DNA of 64,000 nt from M0108 sp044228795 (GTDB lineage: Bacteria > Pseudomonadota > Gammaproteobacteria > Chromatiales > Chromatiaceae). The notes beneath the pieces were generated by a model that was not told where the DNA came from, ran no database searches, and saw only the letters and a list, made by a program, of their open reading frames with translations. Made by a program: the position numbers and the translations under genes. How positions within the stretch are numbered: the stretch's first letter is position 1; every line of letters begins with the position of its first letter. The stretch spans positions 40,057 to 104,056 of the forward strand of contig JBGAUE010000011.1 in NCBI GenBank assembly GCA_044228795.1. Direction: 5' to 3'. Shown here piece after piece: positions 21,561 to 28,792 of the stretch.

Positions 21561-21785
21561 TCAAAAGGATCGACCCGAATCCGCCACGCTTACCGAGGGG
21601 ACTACTGCTCCTTGGATAGAAAGGGCAGCCACCATCTGCAGGAGGTATCTGATCATCCAGCCGATGGCTGGGCTGGAGGCCGGATGTGCAAGCCAGGCCT
21701 CCGGCTCCCGGCCTTGCTCTTTCAGCCATTCCTTGGGGAGGTAGAGAGTAGTGATGGCCATTGCGTGCATCTTCGCCAGGGACAC
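21561..21785 (-). CDS. Possible small protein between hpp and yjbQ
   Basis: A 74-codon frame from GTG, or 66 residues from the ATG at 21761 (MAITTLYLPKEWLKEQG). It has plausible protein composition and a hydrophobic middle. It sits 43 bp after the HPP gene and 36 bp before yjbQ on the same strand, which would make the operon continuous. No ribosome-binding site is convincing and I recognise no family. Confidence 0.35.
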   Translation of the reverse strand: MSLAKMHAMAITTLYLPKEWLKEQGREPEAWLAHPASSPAIGWMIRYLLQMVAALSIQGAVVPSVSVADSGRSF

Positions 21786-21827
21786 CCAGGGTGGCAGGGT
21801 GCCCAGACCCAGGCATGGAGCACCTGA

Positions 21828-22448
21828 TTAGCGCCAATGTTCCGGGTACTGGCGTTGACTGGCAAGGTTGTTTATCAGGAGTGCAACCAGGAGCAGAACC
21901 AAGACCCCGACTCCGACGGGCAAGAAAATATAGAAAAAGCCCAGGGCATGGATGTGATCGGAACCGGCGACGGCGATAAGGGCCGTGGCGCCGCCAGGGG
22001 GGTGGAGGGTGCGCGTCAGGTGCATGAGGGCGATAGCAGTGGCCACGGCGAGGGGCGCGGCCAGCCAAGGCAGAAAGCCAATGGTCTGGAAAAAAATGAC
22101 ACCGATAGTGGCGGAGATAAGGTGACCGCCGACCAGGTTACGGGGCTGGGACAGGGGCGCCCGGGGGGCTCCATAGACAAGGACGGCCGAGGCGCCGAAG
22201 GAGCCGAACAGGAGCAGATTATCGCCACTAGGCAGGAATACCTGATTCAAGAGGGACAGAGTGCCGATGCCGCAGCAGGCACCCAGCCATGACCAGAGGA
22301 TCTCCCTCAGGGGTACCGGCGGCGGCCCTTCCGCGGTCCGGCCCCGCATCTTACCCAGGTAGCGGCCGAGGGCCTCCCTGATCCCCCCAGACTCGGAGTC
22401 CGCGGCCCGTCTAGCCATTCCCCGCACCTTAAGAAACCTCTCGATCAT
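21828..22448 (-). CDS. HPP-family integral membrane protein
   Basis: A 206-residue protein with about four TM helices and the eponymous motif LHPPGGATALIAV near residue 148; FGSFGASAVLVYGAP is also typical. Some plant and cyanobacterial HPP proteins are nitrite transporters, but the bacterial substrate range is unclear. It is the likely first gene of the leftward run that leads into yjbQ-rlp-gnd-zwf-pgl. Confidence 0.88.
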   Translation of the reverse strand: MIERFLKVRGMARRAADSESGGIREALGRYLGKMRGRTAEGPPPVPLREILWSWLGACCGIGTLSLLNQVFLPSGDNLLLFGSFGASAVLVYGAPRAPLSQPRNLVGGHLISATIGVIFFQTIGFLPWLAAPLAVATAIALMHLTRTLHPPGGATALIAVAGSDHIHALGFFYIFLPVGVGVLVLLLVALLINNLASQRQYPEHWR

Positions 22449-22847
22449 TTCGCCCCCTGTTCGACGCCGGGCTTTGCCTGGACGTAACTACTGACTCACT
22501 ACCCACCTCTTACCTTACCCTACCCCGGCCGTAGCAGCCAACCCACAGCGAGGCGTGCCTGTCAGCATAGCGCTTTGCAGCTTGGGTGTTGATCCAAGAT
22601 GCAGACTTGGATCACACCTTGGGCGACTAAGAAGTAAGTTCCAGTTTCTCGTCGGCGGATTCTGACCAGTTTCAGGTCGGTCATGGCAGGGTAACGGCTG
22701 AACCTACAAGAGATCGGTAGTGCTAGCCCGGGGATTGTGGAGCAGGAGACTGGCCTCAAGGCCCTATCGATAGCGCGCGGTCAGAGCGAAACCGGGGTGC
22801 AATATTTATGTTGAAATAATTATTACATATCTGTAATCTTTATTGCA
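22449..22847. other. 399-bp intergenic region between hpp and chrB
   Basis: No convincing gene. The right end (from about 22800) turns AT-rich and holds the chrB promoter with an inverted repeat. The rest shows nothing recognisable. Confidence 0.6.
22822..22837. promoter_or_regulatory. Perfect dyad ATTACA-N4-TGTAAT upstream of chrB
   Basis: A 6+6 bp perfect inverted repeat separated by TATC, 10 bp before the GTG start of chrB and inside an AT-rich stretch that resembles a promoter. It is a candidate operator for the chromate genes; the binding protein is unknown, though ChrB itself is a regulator in other bacteria. Confidence 0.5.
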
Positions 22848-23807
22848 GTGATTACACCTTACCAACCTCATTGGCTGCTGTTTACGGCGAGCCTATCTGG
22901 CCGTGCTGCCAGTACGTTGCGGGTACGTCTGTGGCGGACACTCCGAGATCTCGGCGTCGGTAACCTACGCGACGGGGTCTCGCTATTGCCGGCCTCCGAT
23001 GCCGCCCGGAATGCGCTGACCACCCTCGTTCAGGATGTCCGGGCCGAGGACGGTAGCGCCTGGCTGCTGGAGTTGCCTGCCCAACTGGAGGAGGTTAATC
23101 AGGCCCTGCGGGGGCTTTTCGACCGTGGCCCCGACTACGCGGACCTATCGGCCGACCTCGTTACCCTGGCCGGCGACTTAACCGGGATCGATGAGGCCAC
23201 GGCACGGCGCCGCCTACGTCAGCTTGACAAGGCCCTGAGCGAGATCGAGCGCATCGACTTTTTCCCCGACTCAACCCAGGGACAGGCCCGGGCGGCCCGA
23301 AATGAAATCGCGGCCGAGATCGACCGTCGCTTCTCCCCGGGTGAGCCGAGGACCATGGAGCGGGCTCTACCGCACCTGGATGCGGCGGACTATCAGGGCC
23401 GGACCTGGGCGACGCGGCGAAACCTCTGGGTGGACCGGGTGGCGAGCGCCTGGCTCATTCGCCGTCACATCGACCCTGTAGCCCATTTCCATTGGCTCGA
23501 TTCCCCCGCGTACTGTCCAGCCGAGGCACTGGGCTTCGACTTCGATGGGGCGGTCTTCAGCCATGTTGGAGAACGGGTGACCTTCGAGGTCCTGCTGGCA
23601 AGCTTCGGTCTAGCGGCTGAGCCAGGGCTGACCCAGCTCGCTGCCCTGATCCATCACTTGGATGTCGGAGGTACCCCGGTGGCGGAGGCGGCGGGGTTCG
23701 AGGCGATTCTGACAGGATTGAGGGCCGGATGCGCCGATGACGATGCCCTGTTGGCGGCGGCGATACCCATCCTCGATGCCCTACAACGACGGTTCGCGCA
23801 AGGATAA
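22848..23807 (+). CDS. chrB: Chromate resistance protein ChrB
   Basis: A 319-residue protein with a GTG start at 22848. It shows the ChrB layout: an N-terminal PaaX/ChrB-like part (residues 1-160) and a C-terminal ChrB domain starting near TWATRRNLWVDRVASAWLIRR. ChrB acts as chromate-responsive regulator or accessory factor for the efflux pump ChrA, which follows 114 bp downstream. Confidence 0.9.
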   Translation: MITPYQPHWLLFTASLSGRAASTLRVRLWRTLRDLGVGNLRDGVSLLPASDAARNALTTLVQDVRAEDGSAWLLELPAQLEEVNQALRGLFDRGPDYADLSADLVTLAGDLTGIDEATARRRLRQLDKALSEIERIDFFPDSTQGQARAARNEIAAEIDRRFSPGEPRTMERALPHLDAADYQGRTWATRRNLWVDRVASAWLIRRHIDPVAHFHWLDSPAYCPAEALGFDFDGAVFSHVGERVTFEVLLASFGLAAEPGLTQLAALIHHLDVGGTPVAEAAGFEAILTGLRAGCADDDALLAAAIPILDALQRRFAQG

Positions 23808-23921
23808 GCTCGGGCGGATAGCGGGTAGCTGGTGCGGGCTGATTGATCCAAAACCTGACCTTTCTCCTGCCTCCCGTCGCATCCCTTCACCAACCCTAAA
23901 GCTAAGACCCAGAGGTATCCC

Positions 23922-25295
23922 ATGTCGCTATCCCCAGACCCAACAATCACACCTCAGGCGCCGCCACCTCCCGTCTCGCTGTTCGAGGCCTTCGTCTACT
24001 GGCTCAAGCTTGGCTTCGTGAGCTTCGGCGGCCCGGCGGGCCAGATTTCCATGATGCACACGGAACTGGTAGAGCAGCGGCGTTGGATCAGCGAACACCG
24101 CTTCCTCCATGCCCTGAACTACACCATGGTCCTGCCGGGACCTGAGGCCCAGCAACTCGCCACCTATATCGGCTGGCTCATGCACGGAACCCTGGGTGGC
24201 ATCCTCGCCGGTGTCCTGTTCGTCCTACCTTCGCTCGGCATCCTGATGGCCCTGACCTGGGTCTATCTGGTCTATGGCGATGTGCCGGAGGTGGCCGGCA
24301 TCCTCTACGGCATCAAACCCGCGGTCACCGCCATCGTGGTCTTCGCCGCCTGGCGCATCGGCTCCCGGGCCCTGCGTAACGGGGTCCTGTGGGCCATCGC
24401 AGCGGCTGCCTTCATTGCGATCTTCGCGCTGCATGTCCCCTTCCCTTACATTGTGCTGGCAGCGGGGATCATCGGCGCCATCGGTGGGCGCATAGCCCCG
24501 GACAAGTTCAAAACCGGTGGCGGTCACGGGGCCTCAAATAAGACCTATGGCCCGGCCCTGATTGACGATCACACCCCGACCCCGAAACACGCCAGCTTCT
24601 CCTGGTCCCAGGCCCTGCTCTACACCCTGGTTGGCCTGGGCATCTGGGGCTTGGCCGAGGGTTCGTTGTTCCTGGCCTACGGCTGGGAAGGGCCGCTCAC
24701 CCAGATGGGTTGGTTCTTCACCAAGGCGGCCCTGTTCACCTTCGGCGGGGCCTATGCCGTCTTGCCCTATGTCTATCAGGGCGGTGTGGAGACCCACGGT
24801 TGGCTCACGGGCCAGCAGATGATCGACGGCCTGGCGCTTGGGGAGACGACTCCTGGGCCGCTGATCATGGTGGTGGCCTTCGTCGGCTTCGTGGGCGGCT
24901 GGACCAAGGAGCTGTTCGGACCCGAGGCCCAACTGCTGGCCGGCATTGCCGGGGCGAGCCTGGCGACCTTTTTCACCTTCTTGCCGTCCTTCCTCTTCAT
25001 CCTGGTGGGGGCCCCCATGGTCGAGGCGACCCGCCATGAGGTCAAGTTCACCGCACCGCTTACCGGGATCACTGCCGCAGTAGTGGGTGTGATTCTGAAC
25101 CTGGCCCTGTTCTTTGCCTGGCATGTGTTGTGGCCTCAGGCCACCGAGACAGCACCCTTCGCCGGGCGATTCGAGGGGTTCTCTCTGCTCGTCACCCTGG
25201 CCGCCTTCATGGCCCTGTGGCGCTACAAGATTGCCATCATCCCGGTGATCGCCATCAGCGCTGCATTGGGCCTGGCCTATTCCTTCGTCATTTAG
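23922..25295 (+). CDS. chrA: Chromate transporter ChrA
   Basis: A 457-residue protein made of two homologous CHR domains, as in long-chain ChrA. The first has KLGFVSFGGPAGQISMMH and LPGPEAQQLATYIGW; the second has FFTKAALFTFGGAYAVLPYV and the LGETTPGPLI block. It exports chromate across the inner membrane. It pairs with chrB immediately upstream. Confidence 0.95.
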   Translation: MSLSPDPTITPQAPPPPVSLFEAFVYWLKLGFVSFGGPAGQISMMHTELVEQRRWISEHRFLHALNYTMVLPGPEAQQLATYIGWLMHGTLGGILAGVLFVLPSLGILMALTWVYLVYGDVPEVAGILYGIKPAVTAIVVFAAWRIGSRALRNGVLWAIAAAAFIAIFALHVPFPYIVLAAGIIGAIGGRIAPDKFKTGGGHGASNKTYGPALIDDHTPTPKHASFSWSQALLYTLVGLGIWGLAEGSLFLAYGWEGPLTQMGWFFTKAALFTFGGAYAVLPYVYQGGVETHGWLTGQQMIDGLALGETTPGPLIMVVAFVGFVGGWTKELFGPEAQLLAGIAGASLATFFTFLPSFLFILVGAPMVEATRHEVKFTAPLTGITAAVVGVILNLALFFAWHVLWPQATETAPFAGRFEGFSLLVTLAAFMALWRYKIAIIPVIAISAALGLAYSFVI

Positions 25296-25525
25296 CCGGG
25301 ATATTCCGCGGATCCACAGGAAGCACGCCCGTACACAGTAGGCTCGACGTTGGAAAATCAGGGGTATCCCGCCCGCTCCAGACTCAACTACAGCAATCAC
25401 CGAGGAATCTCCTCGTCGTGCATGGTTTGGATGCAATCATCCCAACCATAGGCCACCGCCACAGCGGGAGGAGGGTCTGAACCATAAGACACAGGGAGTT
25501 AGGATCCTAACAATACACCCAGCGC

Positions 25526-26413
25526 TTACAGTTTCACCCTGAAAGCTGTGAAGAAATCAGAGTCGATCTCGAATGTGTTGACAGGCTTGAGACCGAGTTG
25601 GAGGTTACTGAATAGATCAACCAGCTTTGAGCCATCAACAAGTTCAATGGGTGGAACCCCGTCGCGATCGGCTTCTTTTTGGGCGTCTGCGGTAAAGGTT
25701 CCGGTTGTGATGATGATGCCCTTATCGGCTCTCCCCTGCATTGCCCCACGGAAATCTCTTACGTGGGGTGAGCTAACAGCATCACGGTATCGCTTGCACT
25801 GAAAAAGCACCTTGAAGCTCACCAATGGGTTGACTTGCAGGGTGCCGTAACCATCAATTCCGCCATCACCCGAACGGCCTGTTACAAAAACCTGCACAAA
25901 GCCCGCTTCCCGGAGTAAACGTTGCGAGAGACGCTCAAAGCCATCAGGGGGTAGATCAATTAGGATTGCTAGCAGTTGGTCACGGTAGCCCAGGCCAGTA
26001 ACGACATCATCGTCGGGCGGGTGTTCGCCTGCCGCCGGTTGATTGACCTTCCCCCGCCTACGTTCTTCTGCGAATGTTCTGGACCACTTCTGAAACACTG
26101 CATTAGCATCTTCTTGCGAAAGATGGGTTGTTTTCCCTTTTTCAGTGAGGTTCCAGATACCCCGCTTAGAAGCACCGATGAGTCCTTCGCGATACAGATA
26201 GAATCTTGCCCAGGCAACACGGTTTGGAAAGCGAAGCGCCCCGGATGGAGTGACTTCATTGAGGGTTTCTTCTGGAATCGCTAGAGCAGAGGCAATATGC
26301 TCTACGACTTCTCCCGGAGTGGCGGAATCACCAAGACTTCGCAGTGCATCCAATATCGGTCCAAAAAATCGAACAAATTGAGCACCCTCGGACTGGTTAG
26401 TGCGTTTTGCCAT
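25526..26413 (-). CDS. Mrr-like restriction endonuclease
   Basis: A 295-residue protein from the ATG at 26413 (MAKRTNQSEGAQ). The N-terminal half (20-110) is the winged-helix Mrr_N DNA-binding domain. The C-terminal half is a PD-(D/E)XK nuclease, with GRSGDGGIDGYG supplying the acidic residue and VLFQCKRY the Q-x-K. Mrr enzymes cut modified (often methylated) DNA. No partner methylase is present, fitting a modification-dependent stand-alone enzyme. Confidence 0.88.
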   Translation of the reverse strand: MAKRTNQSEGAQFVRFFGPILDALRSLGDSATPGEVVEHIASALAIPEETLNEVTPSGALRFPNRVAWARFYLYREGLIGASKRGIWNLTEKGKTTHLSQEDANAVFQKWSRTFAEERRRGKVNQPAAGEHPPDDDVVTGLGYRDQLLAILIDLPPDGFERLSQRLLREAGFVQVFVTGRSGDGGIDGYGTLQVNPLVSFKVLFQCKRYRDAVSSPHVRDFRGAMQGRADKGIIITTGTFTADAQKEADRDGVPPIELVDGSKLVDLFSNLQLGLKPVNTFEIDSDFFTAFRVKL

Positions 26414-26573
26414 TATTGTCTCTTCGCATATATGAAGCACTTCCTTTGGGGGCAGCTTTGTCCGGGCTTTCGACGCCAGCCATGGCGCAGAGGTCGAGGG
26501 AATGTTCCTGGGATGCCTGTTTCTTCTTGATCGTTACACCACCCCACATCCGGATAAAGCCATCCGGGGTCAT
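26397..26573 (-). CDS. Possible 58-residue protein overlapping the mrr start
   Basis: A short frame (MTPDGFIRMWGG...) with protein-like composition that ends 17 bp inside mrr. It has no clear ribosome-binding site and no recognised family. Listed as a possibility only. Confidence 0.22.
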   Translation of the reverse strand: MTPDGFIRMWGGVTIKKKQASQEHSLDLCAMAGVESPDKAAPKGSASYMRRDNNGKTH

Positions 26574-26973
26574 CGCGTATTCTGGCTATTGCTATGTTGA
26601 GGTGACGGGGCCCGTGGCGGAGTGTAGCGGATTCAGGTCATACCTGACACACACCCGCCCCGGTTAAGGTGGTGGCATCAGCACCCCCTCAGCCCCACAG
26701 CGAGGGCATTGTCGGCCACCTCCCCACGGTGGTGACTGGCTTAGGCGTCCCGGCAAACCCCTTCCCCCGAGCCCGCAAGCTACTCATACCCCATTCCCCA
26801 ATAGCCGGAGGGAGTTCGGATGTGTCTTCGGCCCTTTCAGGAGGTAGGAATCCCAAGCCCTGGGGGGCCTTGATGACTTCACTCACTTAGCCACTCGCCA
26901 GCGAAGGCGAGCACCCCAAGCCCCACCCTGCGCTGCCGCCCCTGGACCCACCCGTTCGACCTACCCTGCCCCC
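26574..26973. other. 400-bp intergenic region between mrr and soeC
   Basis: Short frames exist on both strands, but none has a ribosome-binding site or recognisable domain. No tRNA, repeat or terminator was seen. Confidence 0.5.
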
Positions 26974-27951
26974 TTACGCCACCCCCTGATAATAAAGATT
27001 CTGCGGATGCCGGGCCTCCGCGAAGAAGGACCAGCGTTCCACCAACAGGCCCAGATACTGGACACCAAAGGCCGCCACCGGCAGCCAGCGCGACGCCAGG
27101 GCATGGCCCACCAGCAGCAGCAGTACCGGGACCGGGAACACCAGCAGCAGGAACAGCCGCCGCACCCACCTCAAGGTCGCCGGCGAGGCGCCGTGAAAGA
27201 ACTCGCGGGTATTGAAGCTGCCCGCCGTGGCGCCTTGGGCGATCTGGATCAGGGCACGGTGACGCACGCCGATAGCAGTCTGGAGACTGCTCTTGGGCTT
27301 AATGCGGCGTAGTCGCCGCAGGCTGGCGACCCGGGTCACCAGCCCCAGGCCGGTAGCCACCACCGCCCAGAAACCAAAGAAGGTCACCAACTCGTTACCC
27401 AGCCAGGCGGCGTAGGCGGCGGCGAGCAGGAAACCCGAGGCCAGTCCCAGCAGCAGGAAGTTGGCCACCGTCAGGGGGCTGTGCCACTCGGGTAGGAAAC
27501 GTACGCTGGCGTAGATCATGGCCGTGGCCCCATAGAGGGCGAAGGCCGCCAGCGTACCGAGCAGACCGATGGCCAGGGTGGCGTCCACCGGTAAGATGCC
27601 GGCCAGGGTGAACCAGGGCGCGGTCAGCGCCAAGGCATGGGCCAGGCCGTAGAGGGCTACCAGGCCCATCACCGCCGGCAGCACGATCACCTCCCGCGAT
27701 AGCCAGGAGGTGCGCCACTGGGTCGCGGTGCGCCAGGCGCGCTCGGGGCGACCCAGGTGGAAGAAGGAGGCGACCAGGCCCGCCATCAGGAAGCCCAGGG
27801 CAAGGGCGCTGCCGCCGACGTAGAAGTCGGCCCCCTGGGCGGGCAGCAACTGGGCCAGGGCATAGAACTGGCCGGTGTAGAGAGCCAGAAACAGCCCCTG
27901 ACCGGCACCGATGAGGGTGGTGAGGAAGAGGACGGAAAAGGCGGGGTGCAT
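26974..27951 (-). CDS. soeC: Sulfite:quinone oxidoreductase membrane subunit SoeC (DmsC-like)
   Basis: A 325-residue protein with about eight TM helices, of the DmsC/NrfD-type anchor class (MHPAFSVLFLTTLIGAGQGL start, FFHLGRPERAWRT). It anchors the SoeAB dimer to the inner membrane and passes electrons to quinone. It follows soeB by 45 bp. Without context it could be called a DMSO reductase anchor; the untargeted SoeA and the phototroph setting favour SoeC. Confidence 0.82.
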   Translation of the reverse strand: MHPAFSVLFLTTLIGAGQGLFLALYTGQFYALAQLLPAQGADFYVGGSALALGFLMAGLVASFFHLGRPERAWRTATQWRTSWLSREVIVLPAVMGLVALYGLAHALALTAPWFTLAGILPVDATLAIGLLGTLAAFALYGATAMIYASVRFLPEWHSPLTVANFLLLGLASGFLLAAAYAAWLGNELVTFFGFWAVVATGLGLVTRVASLRRLRRIKPKSSLQTAIGVRHRALIQIAQGATAGSFNTREFFHGASPATLRWVRRLFLLLVFPVPVLLLLVGHALASRWLPVAAFGVQYLGLLVERWSFFAEARHPQNLYYQGVA

Positions 27952-27996
27952 GGGTGGATACCTCGGGCGGCGGGGGCGAACCGGGAGCGAGCGGGC

Positions 27997-28719
27997 CTAC
28001 CAGGCCACGTCGTCCACGGCCTCCTCCCCGGTGTAACGGGTCAGGTCCTCGCGGCGCAAGGGATTATCCACACGCTTGAGTTCGTCCGGATCGATGTGCA
28101 GCCGCGCCTTGCGCCGGGGCAGGTAGTGGTTGGCGGGCTGGGTGCCCCATTCCGGCATCAGGGCATAGCCGCCGCGCTCCCGGATCGCAATGGACACGGC
28201 CGAGTCCGGGTCATGGACATCGCCGAACAGGCGGGCGCTGGTGGGACAGGCCAGGACGCAGGCGGGCTGGCGTTCCCGTTCCGGCAGGGTCTGGTCGAGG
28301 ATGCGGTCGATGCAGAGGGTGCACTTCTTCATGACCCGTTGCCGCTCGTCGTACTCGCGGGCACCGTAGGGGCAGGACCAAGAGCAGTACTTGCAGCCGA
28401 TGCACTTGTCATAGTCCACCAGCACCACGCCGTTGTCCGGGCGCTTGTAGGAGGCGCCGGTGGGACACACGGGCACGCAGGGGGGCTCTTCGCAATGCAG
28501 GCAGCTCTTGGGGAAGTGCAGGGTCTCGGTGGTGGGGAAGCGCCCGATCTCGAAGGTCTGGACGCGGTTGAAGAAGGTGCCGGTGGGGCCAGCGCCATAG
28601 GGGTTGTGGTCCGCCAGGGGGCCGGCCCAGCCGGAGGTATTCCACTGCTTGCAGGAGGTGACGCAGGCGTGGCAGCCCACGCAGACATTGAGGTCGATGA
28701 CGAGGGCAAGCTGGGTCAT
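27997..28719 (-). CDS. soeB: Sulfite:quinone oxidoreductase iron-sulfur subunit SoeB
   Basis: A 240-residue ferredoxin-type subunit with four cysteine clusters: CVGCHACVTSCKQWN, CLHCEEPPCVPVCPTG, CIGCKYCSWSCPYG and CTLCIDRI with ACVLACPTSAR. These predict four [4Fe-4S] clusters relaying electrons from the molybdenum subunit to the membrane subunit. No signal peptide is seen. It lies between soeA and soeC on the same strand. Confidence 0.85.
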   Translation of the reverse strand: MTQLALVIDLNVCVGCHACVTSCKQWNTSGWAGPLADHNPYGAGPTGTFFNRVQTFEIGRFPTTETLHFPKSCLHCEEPPCVPVCPTGASYKRPDNGVVLVDYDKCIGCKYCSWSCPYGAREYDERQRVMKKCTLCIDRILDQTLPERERQPACVLACPTSARLFGDVHDPDSAVSIAIRERGGYALMPEWGTQPANHYLPRRKARLHIDPDELKRVDNPLRREDLTRYTGEEAVDDVAW

Positions 28720-28792
28720 GGCCGAGGCTCCGTGACGGCGGCGAACAGGTAATAGGGGCGCCCGGCCCCGCGAGGGCGGGTCATGGGGGCGC

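Noticed and set aside
22562..22759. A 65-codon frame between hpp and chrB
   Set aside because: No ribosome-binding site, atypical composition, no family; treated as non-coding.
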